In this document: piece after piece, positions 6,252-13,240 of the stretch
Layout of the letters: every line of letters starts with the position of its first letter
Position numbering within the stretch: position 1 is the stretch's first letter
Source of the DNA: Candidatus Pollutiaquabacter sp.
Lineage (GTDB): Bacteria; Bacteroidota; Bacteroidia; AKYH767-A; 2013-40CM-41-45
Direction: 5' to 3'
Assembly (NCBI GenBank): GCA_903854075.1
Contig: CAINVI010000067.1
Location: forward strand, 1 to 15,393
Length of the DNA stretch: 15,393 nucleotides
The notes under the pieces: model-generated
Database searches by the model: none
Seen by the model: the letters and a program-made list of their open reading frames with translations, nothing else
Told to the model about the DNA's origin: nothing
Translations under genes and position numbers: made by a program

Positions 6252-6779
6252 ATGGGAAGGTCAAGGGACTACGTAATCGAATTCGGGGCATTGCCTCTGG
6301 GTGAGCACGAATTCGAGTTCGAAGTAGACGATACGTTCTTTCAACAGTTTGAAAATTCCATCCTTCAACACGGAACGATGGATGTACTGGTGGTCATGGA
6401 GAAGAAATCCAACATGTTGTTGCTGGATTTCACGCTGCAAGGCGAAGTCACGGTAACGTGCGACCGGTGTCTGGACGACATGATGTTGGAGCTGGAAGGT
6501 TACACGGAACTGATCGTCAAGCTCGGTGATCGTGCAGAGGAAGAAGCCGAAGATGTCATTATGATACCATCGACCGAACACCAACTGGATCTGGCACAGT
6601 ACATCTACGAATACATCACCGTGATGATTCCGATGCGCAATGTTCATCCGGACGACGACGACGGTAAAACCACCTGCAATCCTGAGATCCTCCGTGAAAT
6701 AGAAAAACATCAGCACTCCGAAGCTGCCGGAGAAACCGATCCACGGTGGGAGATGCTGAAAAAGATTAATCTGAACTAA
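6252..6779 (+). CDS. DUF177 / YceD family protein
   Basis: Family linked in E. coli and plants to 23S rRNA accumulation or ribosome biogenesis, and almost always encoded next to rpmF, as here. Seen in 175 residues: N-terminal FEFEV segment, the C70-D-R-C73-L core motif (the family's cysteine pair), acidic central stretch (RAEEEAED, about 94-101), and a C-terminal DPRWEMLKKI typical of Bacteroidota members. A third cysteine is at 142. The frame opens at a TTG (6219), but that codon lies inside the -7 box; ATG at 6252 gives the usual N-terminus (MGRSRDYVIEF) and a leader of about 24 bases. It is followed by rpmF after 30 bases, very probably in one transcript. The function is from family knowledge; nothing catalytic can be read here. 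Confidence 0.88.
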   Translation: MGRSRDYVIEFGALPLGEHEFEFEVDDTFFQQFENSILQHGTMDVLVVMEKKSNMLLLDFTLQGEVTVTCDRCLDDMMLELEGYTELIVKLGDRAEEEAEDVIMIPSTEHQLDLAQYIYEYITVMIPMRNVHPDDDDGKTTCNPEILREIEKHQHSEAAGETDPRWEMLKKINLN

Positions 6780-6809
6780 ACGAAAAACAATAAGTAATAG
6801 CAATACGCC

Positions 6810-7001
6810 ATGCCAAATCCTAAACACCGACACTCCAAATCACGCCGAGATAAGCGTCGTACACACTGGAAAGCTGAAGTTCCTACGGTTGCCGTTGATC
6901 CTACCACCGGCCAGCCACACCTTTTTCACCGCGCTCATTGGTACGAGGGAAAACTCTACTACAAGGGCCGTGTGATCATGGAAAAAGAAGAGTCGCTCTA
7001 A
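6810..7001 (+). CDS. rpmF: 50S ribosomal protein L32
   Basis: Small structural protein of the large ribosomal subunit. 63 residues, starting MPNPKHRHSKSRRDKRR, the standard L32 N-terminus (short PxxK lead, then a very basic stretch), followed by PTVAVDPTTGQPHLFHRA and a YYKGRVI end. There is no cysteine at all, so this is the zinc-free form rather than the CxxC...CxxC form. That makes zinc-dependent swapping with a paralogue unlikely from this copy alone. It lies 30 bases after the DUF177 gene, under the same promoter, and is followed by a terminator-like hairpin at 7026-7064 that partly uncouples it from plsX. Confidence 0.96.
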   Translation: MPNPKHRHSKSRRDKRRTHWKAEVPTVAVDPTTGQPHLFHRAHWYEGKLYYKGRVIMEKEESL

Positions 7002-7015
7002 GCGTTGCGCACGCA

Positions 7016-7036
7016 TTGACAGTTGACAGTTGACAA
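7016..7036 (+). repeat. Three tandem 7-base repeats (TTGACAG)
   Basis: TTGACAG at 7016-7022 and 7023-7029, then TTGACAA at 7030-7036. The second and third copies supply the upstream arm of the following hairpin, so the downstream arm could pair in more than one register. Confidence 0.6.
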
Positions 7037-7064
7037 GTCGTATCCCGACTCGTCAACTGTTTTT
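7026..7064 (+). terminator. Terminator-like hairpin between rpmF and plsX
   Basis: ACAGTTGAC (7026-7034) pairs with GTCAACTGT (7052-7060), with an inner AGTCG/CGACT stem after one mismatch, followed by a five-T run (7060-7064). It is well placed to end or thin out DUF177-rpmF transcripts before plsX, whose start is 42 bases downstream. The T-run is short, so read-through is plausible. Confidence 0.6.
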
Positions 7065-7105
7065 CATATACGGCTATTTTTCACCTTCAACCGGAACAGG
7101 GATTC

Positions 7106-8059
7106 ATGAAAATCGGAATTGACATCATGGGCGGCGATTACGCTCCCGTTGAAACAGTAGCAGGAGCCGTGCAGGCTTTGCACGAGTTACCGGAAGGCGT
7201 TCGTCTAGTCCTCATCGGTGATGCGCACGCCATTGCTCAAGAGCTTACCAAACACGGTGTTTCTGCCACGGCTTTCGATATCGTTGACGCTCCCGAGGTA
7301 ATCGGCATGGGCGAACATCCGACCAAAGCTTTTCAACAGAAAACAAATTCAAGTATAGCCGTCGGATTCCATTTACTGAAAGAAGGTAAAATAGATTCGT
7401 TCGCTTCCGCGGGCAATACCGGCGCCATGCTCGTCGGCTCCATGTTTACGGTGAAAGCCGTTCAAGGTATTCTTCGTCCAGCTATTGCGACGCTTTTGCC
7501 GAAAGTCAGCGGCGGCTGGGGACTACTCCTGGATGTGGGCGTAAATGCCGATTGCAAACCCGAAGTATTGCAACAGTTTGCCGTACTCGGAGCATTGTAT
7601 GCGCAACATATCCTGCATATCGAACAACCGAAAGTCGGACTGATGTCCATCGGTGAAGAAGAAGAAAAAGGCAACTTGCTGGTGAAAGAAACGCACACCT
7701 TATTAAAAGATATGCGTGAAATTAATTTTATCGGCAACGTAGAAGGCCGTGACCTTTTCAATGACAAGGCAGATGTGATCGTCACGGATGGTTTCACCGG
7801 TAACGTAATGCTCAAAGAAGCGGAATCTTTTTACGCGATTATAAAAAAACGCGGCATCAGTGATCCGTATTTCGACCGTTTCAACTACGAAGATTACGGC
7901 GGAACCCCGATCCTTGGCATCAATTCCACAGTCATCATCGCGCACGGTATTTCTAAAGCCAAAGCCATCAAGAACATGGTGCTTCTTTCGCACGAAGTGG
8001 TAAGCGCCGGTTTATCCGACCGAATTGCAGCGGCCTTTTCCAAGGAAGCAGTAAATTGA
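7106..8059 (+). CDS. plsX: Phosphate acyltransferase PlsX
   Basis: Converts acyl-ACP and phosphate to acyl-phosphate, the donor for PlsY in glycerol-3-phosphate acylation; a peripheral membrane enzyme. Seen in 317 residues (normal for Bacteroidota, shorter than E. coli): IDIMGGDYAP at 5-14, SAGNTGAML at 101-109, LDVGVNADCKP near 142-151, SIGEEEEKGN at 181-190, and TDGFTGNVMLK near 227-237, all in family order. The ATG at 7106 gives the canonical N-terminus (MKIGIDIMGGD). It follows rpmF across a hairpin with a T-run, so it may depend on read-through or a weak local promoter (TATTTTTC at 7075-7082 is a near match). fabH follows after 66 bases. Confidence 0.96.
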   Translation: MKIGIDIMGGDYAPVETVAGAVQALHELPEGVRLVLIGDAHAIAQELTKHGVSATAFDIVDAPEVIGMGEHPTKAFQQKTNSSIAVGFHLLKEGKIDSFASAGNTGAMLVGSMFTVKAVQGILRPAIATLLPKVSGGWGLLLDVGVNADCKPEVLQQFAVLGALYAQHILHIEQPKVGLMSIGEEEEKGNLLVKETHTLLKDMREINFIGNVEGRDLFNDKADVIVTDGFTGNVMLKEAESFYAIIKKRGISDPYFDRFNYEDYGGTPILGINSTVIIAHGISKAKAIKNMVLLSHEVVSAGLSDRIAAAFSKEAVN

Positions 8060-8098
8060 TCGGTCGCGTTTTCTGCTGACTTGCTATCGTATATTTTT

Positions 8099-8106
8099 TA
8101 CATTTG
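8099..8106 (+). promoter_or_regulatory. Internal promoter box of fabH
   Basis: TACATTTG fully matches TAnnTTTG and sits 19 bases before the fabH ATG. The possible -33 (CTTG, 8080-8083) is spaced at 15 bases, shorter than the usual 19-20, so strength is uncertain. Confidence 0.45.
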
Positions 8107-8125
8107 CCGCTCCTAGTCTATCACC

Positions 8126-9115
8126 ATGAGCAAAATCACAGCAGCTATCACCGGCATCGGCGGATATGTCCCTGAATATATTTTGACCAACCAGGAGTTG
8201 GAAAAAATAGTCGACACCACCGACGAGTGGATCATGACGCGTACCGGCATTAAAGAACGCCACATTTTGAAAGGCGAAGGACTCGGGACTTCCGACCTAG
8301 GCGCGCCGGCGGTGCTGAACCTCTGCAAGAAGCGCGGTATCGATCCGATGGAGATTGATATGTTGATTTGTGCCACAACAACACCAGATCATCTTTTCCC
8401 GGCTACGGCGAACATCATCTGTGATAAGATTGGTGCAAAAAATGCCTTCGGCTATGATTTGTCTGCCGCTTGCTCCGGCTTCCTCTATGCGTTAGTCACC
8501 GGTTCAAAATTCATCGAATCCGGTCAGTATAAAAAAGTGGTGGTGGTTGGTGCCGATAAAATGTCCAGCATTGTCGATTATTCAGACCGCACCACGTGTG
8601 TTCTTTTTGGCGACGGTGCCGGCGCAGTGCTCTTGGAACCGAACACCGAAGGATACGGTGTGCTGGACTCTATACTTCGCAGTGATGGCTCGGGCAGAAT
8701 CTATCTTCACCAGAAAGCAGGCGGATCCGTGAAGCCACCGACACACAAAACCATCGACGATAAAGAGCATTTTGTGTTCCAGGACGGTCAGCCCGTTTTC
8801 AAATTTGCCGTTACACGAATGGCCGATGTTTCTGCTGAAATCATGGAGCGAAACCATCTGACCGGAAATGATGTGGCCTGGCTGGTGCCCCATCAGGCGA
8901 ACAAACGAATCATTGATGCGACCGCCAGGCGAATGGAAGTAGGTCCGGAAAAAGTAATGTTGAATATTCAAAAATACGGCAATACCACCAGCGGAACCAT
9001 TCCACTGTGTCTTTGGGATTATGAGTCACAATTGAAAAAAGGCGACAACCTGATTCTAGCCGCCTTTGGCGGAGGCTTCACCTGGGGCAGCGTATGGCTG
9101 AAATGGGCGTATTAA
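8126..9115 (+). CDS. fabH: Beta-ketoacyl-ACP synthase III
   Basis: Starts each round of type II fatty-acid synthesis by condensing a short acyl-CoA (usually acetyl-CoA) with malonyl-ACP. Seen in 329 residues: the thiolase-fold catalytic triad as C116 (DLSAACSGF), H256 (PHQANKRI) and N286 (GNTTSGTIPL), plus the N-terminal GIGGYVPE and TRTGIKERH blocks and the C-terminal GGGFTWGS. The length and N-terminus fit ATG 8126. The primer preference (straight or branched acyl-CoA) cannot be read with confidence; Bacteroidota often make branched fatty acids. It lies 66 bases after plsX with its own TAnnTTTG box, so expression may be partly independent. Downstream, 177 bases of regulatory-looking DNA separate it from accB. 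Confidence 0.96.
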   Translation: MSKITAAITGIGGYVPEYILTNQELEKIVDTTDEWIMTRTGIKERHILKGEGLGTSDLGAPAVLNLCKKRGIDPMEIDMLICATTTPDHLFPATANIICDKIGAKNAFGYDLSAACSGFLYALVTGSKFIESGQYKKVVVVGADKMSSIVDYSDRTTCVLFGDGAGAVLLEPNTEGYGVLDSILRSDGSGRIYLHQKAGGSVKPPTHKTIDDKEHFVFQDGQPVFKFAVTRMADVSAEIMERNHLTGNDVAWLVPHQANKRIIDATARRMEVGPEKVMLNIQKYGNTTSGTIPLCLWDYESQLKKGDNLILAAFGGGFTWGSVWLKWAY

Positions 9116-9165
9116 TCGAACCGCCCAATTCTGTCCGATTACCCTTAGAGTACTTATAAATAGCT

Positions 9166-9184
9166 GTTTTTCAAGGTTTTTCAA
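9166..9184 (+). promoter_or_regulatory. Direct repeats with 10-bp spacing upstream of the accB promoter (operator candidate)
   Basis: GTTTTTCAA occurs at 9166-9174 and again at 9176-9184, a period of 10 bases or about one helical turn, just upstream of the -33 box at 9196. This is the layout of a transcription-factor site. The regulator is unknown. Confidence 0.4.
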
Positions 9185-9195
9185 ATAGGCTACTC

Positions 9196-9227
9196 CTTGC
9201 TTGGTAGTAATTTTTCGCGTAGGTTTG
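9196..9227 (+). promoter_or_regulatory. Promoter of accB-accC
   Basis: TAGGTTTG (9220-9227) is a full TAnnTTTG match, with CTTG (9196-9199) 20 bases upstream as the -33 box. The leader would be about 60 bases to the GTG at 9293, or about 120 to the ATG at 9356. Confidence 0.65.
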
Positions 9228-9292
9228 AATTCTAATTCATGCCCAAAAACAGCTTTTTTAGCTTAAAAAGGGCTTAATTAAACCCAAAGACC

Positions 9293-9826
9293 GTGAAAAG
9301 TAAAAAAACAACCGTTAAAGCAGCAAAACCTGCTTCTCCTTCAGCTCCACAGCCCATGAATATCAAAGAAATCGAAAGTCTGATCCAGTTTGTTCAGAAG
9401 AGTGGTGTCAGTGAGGTTAGTCTGGAACAAAAGGATTTCCGGATCATTATCAAAACCTCTCACGGCCAACAACTGGTAGCAGCGCCCGTAGTACATGCTG
9501 CTCCGCAAGTCATTCAAGCAGCTGCTCCTGCTCCTGCTCCTGCTGCTCCAAAAGCTGAAGCACCAAAAGCTGCTGATGATTCCAAATTGGTGACCATCAA
9601 ATCACCCATGATCGGTACGTTTTATCGTTCTTCTTCTCCGGACAAGCCTTCATTTGTCAATGTAGGCGATGAGATAAAGGCCGGTAAAGTGCTTTGTATC
9701 ATAGAAGCGATGAAGTTATTCAACGAAATCGAATCCGAAGTATCCGGTCGCATCGTGAAAGTTCTGGTCGACAACTCTACCCCGGTAGAATACGATCAGC
9801 CGCTGTTCCTTGTCGATCCAAGCTGA
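9293..9826 (+). CDS. accB: Biotin carboxyl carrier protein of acetyl-CoA carboxylase
   Basis: Carries the carboxybiotin of acetyl-CoA carboxylase between AccC and the carboxyltransferase. Seen: N-terminal AccB helix region (from MNIKEIESLIQFV), an Ala/Pro-rich hinge (about 66-95), then the biotinyl domain with EAMKLFNEIE; the biotin lysine is K141 counted from the GTG start. Two starts are possible. GTG at 9293 gives 177 residues with a Lys/Ala/Pro-rich head (KSKKTTVKAAKPASPS...). ATG at 9356 gives 156 residues, the E. coli AccB length, and the N-terminus usual in relatives. The frame is closed by TAA at 9275-9277. I list the longer form but the ATG is a serious alternative. accC follows after 56 bases in one transcript. 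Confidence 0.9.
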   Translation: MKSKKTTVKAAKPASPSAPQPMNIKEIESLIQFVQKSGVSEVSLEQKDFRIIIKTSHGQQLVAAPVVHAAPQVIQAAAPAPAPAAPKAEAPKAADDSKLVTIKSPMIGTFYRSSSPDKPSFVNVGDEIKAGKVLCIIEAMKLFNEIESEVSGRIVKVLVDNSTPVEYDQPLFLVDPS

Positions 9827-9882
9827 TAATAAACGCGCCAGCGTTGAGTCAGCCAGTTCCAACAACTTTCGATTCCATTCCC

Positions 9883-11220
9883 ATGTTCAAGAAAATCCTG
9901 ATCGCCAACCGTGGCGAGATTGCACTGCGTATCATCCGCACGTGTAAAGAGATGAATATTCGTACCGTCGCCGTATACTCGACGGCCGATAAAGACAGTT
10001 TACATGTCCGCTTTGCCGACGAAGCTGTTTGTATAGGTCCGCCGCCAAGTCGCGACTCCTACCTGAATATCCCGCGTATCATAGCGGCCGCAGAAATCAC
10101 GAATGCCGATGCTATCCATCCCGGCTACGGTTTTTTGTCCGAGAACAGCAAGTTCTCTGCTATTTGTGCTGAGCACGGAATCAAATTCATTGGTGCTACA
10201 CCGGATCAGATCGACTCGATGGGCGATAAATCCAACGCAAAGGATACGATGAAGAAGGCGGGCGTCCCTACTATTCCGGGTAGTGACGGACTTTTATCGG
10301 ATTTGAAAACTGGCCTGAAGATTGCCAAGCAGATCGGTTATCCGGTCATCCTGAAAGCTACTGCCGGCGGTGGCGGACGCGGTATGCGTATCGTTTGGAA
10401 GCCGGAAGATTTTGAATCGTTGTGGGAATCCGCCCGTCAGGAAGCCGGCGCTGCCTTCGGTAACGATGGCATGTACCTGGAAAAATACATTGAAGAACCG
10501 CGCCACATCGAGATCCAGATTGCCGGTGATCAGTTCGGTACTGCCTGCCACCTCAGCGAACGCGACTGCTCCGTTCAACGTCGTCACCAAAAACTTTGCG
10601 AAGAAACTCCTTCTCCGTTCATGACGCCGGAGCTTCGCGAGAAAATGGGAGATGCAGCGATCAAGGCGGCACTCGCTGTGAAATACGAAGGTGTTGGGAC
10701 CGTAGAATTCCTGGTCGACAAACACCGCAACTTCTATTTCATGGAAATGAATACCCGTATCCAGGTTGAGCATCCGGTAACGGAAGAAGTCATCAACTAC
10801 GACTTGATCAAAGAACAGATCAAGATTGCAGCCGGCATTCCAATCAGCGGAAAAAATTATTTTCCTTCCATGTGTGCCATCGAGTGCCGTATCAACGCGG
10901 AAGATCCGTACAACGGATTCCGTCCGTCACCGGGAAAAATCACGGTTCTTCACGTACCCGGAGGACACGGTGTTCGTGTTGACTCGCACATTTATGCCGG
11001 CTATGTGATTCCTCCGAATTACGACTCTATGATTGCCAAATTGATAACCATCGCACAGACACGCGAAGAGGCCATTAATACGATGGAACGTGCGTTGAGC
11101 GAATTTGTGGTAGAAGGTGTGAAAACAACCATACCATTTCACCAGCAATTGATGCGTAACGAAGATTTTCGAAAAGGGAATTACACCACGAAGTTTCTGG
11201 AAACTTTCGAAATGCAATAA
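9883..11220 (+). CDS. accC: Biotin carboxylase subunit of acetyl-CoA carboxylase
   Basis: ATP-dependent carboxylation of biotin on AccB, the first half-reaction of malonyl-CoA synthesis. Seen in 445 residues from ATG 9883 (MFKKILIANRGEIALRI, the canonical start): biotin-carboxylase N domain; ATP-grasp with K116, K159 and the glycine loop GGGGRGM (162-168); ERDCSVQRRHQK (226-237); and the active-site set E288, N290, R292, E296 in MEMNTRIQVEHP, matching E. coli numbering. The frame is open upstream to 9694, but that part overlaps accB in another frame and is not AccC-like. Length and motif spacing are close to E. coli AccC, so this is the acetyl-CoA enzyme type; propionyl- and methylcrotonyl-CoA carboxylases are usually longer, with a fused carrier domain. 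It ends in a strong terminator. Confidence 0.97.
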   Translation: MFKKILIANRGEIALRIIRTCKEMNIRTVAVYSTADKDSLHVRFADEAVCIGPPPSRDSYLNIPRIIAAAEITNADAIHPGYGFLSENSKFSAICAEHGIKFIGATPDQIDSMGDKSNAKDTMKKAGVPTIPGSDGLLSDLKTGLKIAKQIGYPVILKATAGGGGRGMRIVWKPEDFESLWESARQEAGAAFGNDGMYLEKYIEEPRHIEIQIAGDQFGTACHLSERDCSVQRRHQKLCEETPSPFMTPELREKMGDAAIKAALAVKYEGVGTVEFLVDKHRNFYFMEMNTRIQVEHPVTEEVINYDLIKEQIKIAAGIPISGKNYFPSMCAIECRINAEDPYNGFRPSPGKITVLHVPGGHGVRVDSHIYAGYVIPPNYDSMIAKLITIAQTREEAINTMERALSEFVVEGVKTTIPFHQQLMRNEDFRKGNYTTKFLETFEMQ

Positions 11221-11247
11221 GTTACTTTTTAGCAAACCATACTTGAA

Positions 11248-11281
11248 CAAAAAGAGCGGCGGAGGTCGCTCTTTTCTTTTT
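11248..11281. terminator. Bidirectional intrinsic terminator between accC and the LtaS-like gene
   Basis: AAAAGAGCG (11250-11258) pairs with CGCTCTTTT (11267-11275), with an 8-base loop. The plus strand continues into TTTTCTTTTT, and the minus strand ends in a five-T run. It lies between two convergent genes (stops at 11220 and 11299) and fits both. Confidence 0.85.
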
Positions 11282-11298
11282 AGGAGCCAGGAATTAAT

Positions 11299-13155
11299 TT
11301 AGTACTTGAGATAGGCCTCGTAATGAGCCTGCATAAACGATCTTGCGCGAAGCGCTTCCGGATCATTGTCATTAATTGCATAGCCCTTCGATCGCTCAGT
11401 AATAGTTCCCCGATCGAACATCCAGATGAACCAACCGTCCGGGTTAGTCCACAATAAATAATTTTCATGCGGAAGATAGGCAAACGAAGCAGTATTGGAA
11501 TCCAGCAAATCCTTACTCCAGCTAAATTCTTCTGCCGTACTGTTGCACTGGCGCAACAACGTTTTCGCCAGATCGTGATGGCCGCCGTAGGTGGTACAAC
11601 GTTGTCCACGCACACTATCGGCCAATACCGGCCCAAAGAACAGAAGCGGAATATGTCGCCCTTCCGGGTAGAGGACATTACGATGTTTTGGCAACTCATG
11701 TGCATGATCGGCTACGAGTACGAACAAGGTGTTTTTATACCAGGGCTGCCGCGAAACACGATCAAAATACAATCCGAGGGAAGCATCGGTGTAGGCCGCA
11801 GCGTTTCTGAATAAAGACGACGCATCGTTACCCGGGAAACGCTTTTTTCCGGGAACATCAAATGGTTCGTGATTACTTAACGTAACAACCACACTGAAAA
11901 ATGGTTGACGCACTGCAGAAAGGTCTACTGCATTCCGTTGCAGTACATCTTCATCATGAACACCCCATTGACCGCGTGATATACTATCACCGAAAGCCGC
12001 TTCATCTACTACGGACTGAAATCCCTGATCAAGTACAAACGATTTCAGATTAGAGAAATTACTTTCGCCGCCGTAATAAAAAGAGGTCTGATACCCTTTA
12101 CTGGACAAAACACGGCAGAGCGAAGGCAATTGCCGGCTCTTTTCAACCGCACGCATAATGGAATGGTAGGGTGTTGCCGGCCAGCCATTAATCACAGACA
12201 CGATTCCCTGATCTGTACGGAAGCCGGAGGAATAGATGTGTTCAAACAAGAAGCCTTGCTGTATCAATGAGTCAATCACCGGTGTGACGTCGTTCTCTCC
12301 GCCAAGCGAACGAATGATGTCGGCGGTAAAACTCTCCAGCAGAATAACGACGATATTAGGCTGTGTGGAACGAAGAATACTTGGACTGCTGACGTGTTCC
12401 GACACCTGTAATGCTGCAACATATGCACCAGCCCGCGAATCAGGCAGGGTGTTAAACGGATTACGGGTTTCGGTGAGTGCCATGCGTGTATCATACGTCA
12501 AATGCCAAACCGGATTTACCGCTGCACTGTTCAAGACCGGTTGATTACTAAAATACACCAGGCTCTCGTTCATCGGCAATTGTTGCCAACCTCCGCGCAC
12601 ACACAGCGAGAGTAACATTGAAATCACCAACAACCCTAAGAAGGAATCGGCACGCTTAGCTTGATGAACAGGAACTTTTGCGGGCATCCATTTACGTTGA
12701 TAGTATAAGGACACAAAGACGGTGATGCCTAATACCGCGATGAGTCCTGATAACTGCAGCCCGGTAACGGACGCAACCGCCTCTTTAGGATCGGCAAGAT
12801 AGGTCAATGCACGATAGTTGAGCATCGTTCCCCAGAAGTGATAAATGATCACGTTTCCCAGCAATACCAACGACACTACGACAACAATCACACGATGGTA
12901 ATAAACTTGCATTCGCGAAACCAAGTCACGTGTGGTAAACAACGAAACCACAGCAAGTAAGATAACAGGTATCAGCAAATAACCGATAGCTGATAGATCG
13001 ATTCGTAACCCATTACTAAAAAGGGGCAGCAAATTTGAAAAGGTATACTGGTCCGGCGACAGATTAATCGCAAGAAAAAATAAACGCCACACCGCAAAAA
13101 GCAGCGCGTAGAAGACGATTACTTTAGCAAAAAATACAACTTGATGACGGATCAC
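11299..13155 (-). CDS. LtaS-like membrane sulfatase-fold transferase
   Basis: Probable inner-membrane enzyme of the lipoteichoic-acid-synthase/alkaline-phosphatase superfamily, moving a phospho-alcohol head group (for example phosphoglycerol or phosphoethanolamine) outside the cytoplasmic membrane. Seen in 618 residues: five predicted helices (about 8-30, 55-73, 88-106, 133-151, 171-187), then a periplasmic sulfatase-fold domain. The catalytic pattern of LtaS is present: E274 in LLESFTAD, nucleophile T314 in GFRTDQG, H429 in LSNHEPF, D483-H484 in VADHAHE; also W398 in GQWGVHDED. The nucleophile is Thr without the C-x-P-x-R sulfatase motif, so it is not an arylsulfatase. GTG start at 13155, since a TAA lies in frame 15 bases upstream of it and no nearby ATG exists. 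Bacteroidota have no lipoteichoic acid, so the substrate is unknown. Own promoter boxes at 13200-13215; it follows the T9SS cargo gene by 85 bases. Confidence 0.88.
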   Translation of the reverse strand: MIRHQVVFFAKVIVFYALLFAVWRLFFLAINLSPDQYTFSNLLPLFSNGLRIDLSAIGYLLIPVILLAVVSLFTTRDLVSRMQVYYHRVIVVVVSLVLLGNVIIYHFWGTMLNYRALTYLADPKEAVASVTGLQLSGLIAVLGITVFVSLYYQRKWMPAKVPVHQAKRADSFLGLLVISMLLSLCVRGGWQQLPMNESLVYFSNQPVLNSAAVNPVWHLTYDTRMALTETRNPFNTLPDSRAGAYVAALQVSEHVSSPSILRSTQPNIVVILLESFTADIIRSLGGENDVTPVIDSLIQQGFLFEHIYSSGFRTDQGIVSVINGWPATPYHSIMRAVEKSRQLPSLCRVLSSKGYQTSFYYGGESNFSNLKSFVLDQGFQSVVDEAAFGDSISRGQWGVHDEDVLQRNAVDLSAVRQPFFSVVVTLSNHEPFDVPGKKRFPGNDASSLFRNAAAYTDASLGLYFDRVSRQPWYKNTLFVLVADHAHELPKHRNVLYPEGRHIPLLFFGPVLADSVRGQRCTTYGGHHDLAKTLLRQCNSTAEEFSWSKDLLDSNTASFAYLPHENYLLWTNPDGWFIWMFDRGTITERSKGYAINDNDPEALRARSFMQAHYEAYLKY

Positions 13156-13199
13156 GATAGCGGCTGAAAAAAGACCTTACACTGTGTATGGCTTTTTTT

Positions 13200-13215
13200 C
13201 AAAGTTACAAATTTA
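13200..13215 (-). promoter_or_regulatory. Two adjacent -7 boxes upstream of the LtaS-like gene
   Basis: The minus strand reads TAAATTTGTAACTTTG: two back-to-back full matches to TAnnTTTG, the nearer one 44 bases before the GTG start. No clear TTTG is seen at the -33 distance for either. Confidence 0.5.
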
Positions 13216-13240
13216 CCACAACCTGAACCCGCACGTTGAG

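Larger units (their letters stand above)
9162..9254. repeat. 10-bp inverted repeat spanning the accB promoter
   Basis: AGCTGTTTTT at 9162-9171 is exactly repeated in inverse as AAAAACAGCT at 9245-9254, 73 bases apart. The accB promoter box (9220-9227) lies between the arms. Confidence 0.45.

Noticed and set aside
6261..6833. 190-codon open frame on the minus strand opposite DUF177 and rpmF
   Set aside because: It is antisense to two clear conserved genes, its translation resembles no protein family, and its His/Phe-rich composition is that of a codon-shadow frame.
9694..9882. N-terminal extension of accC from a frame opening inside accB
   Set aside because: These codons overlap accB in a different frame; AccC homology begins exactly at the ATG at 9883.
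10294..10773. 159-codon minus-strand frame within accC
   Set aside because: Shadow of the highly conserved ATP-grasp region of AccC; no start context or family resemblance.
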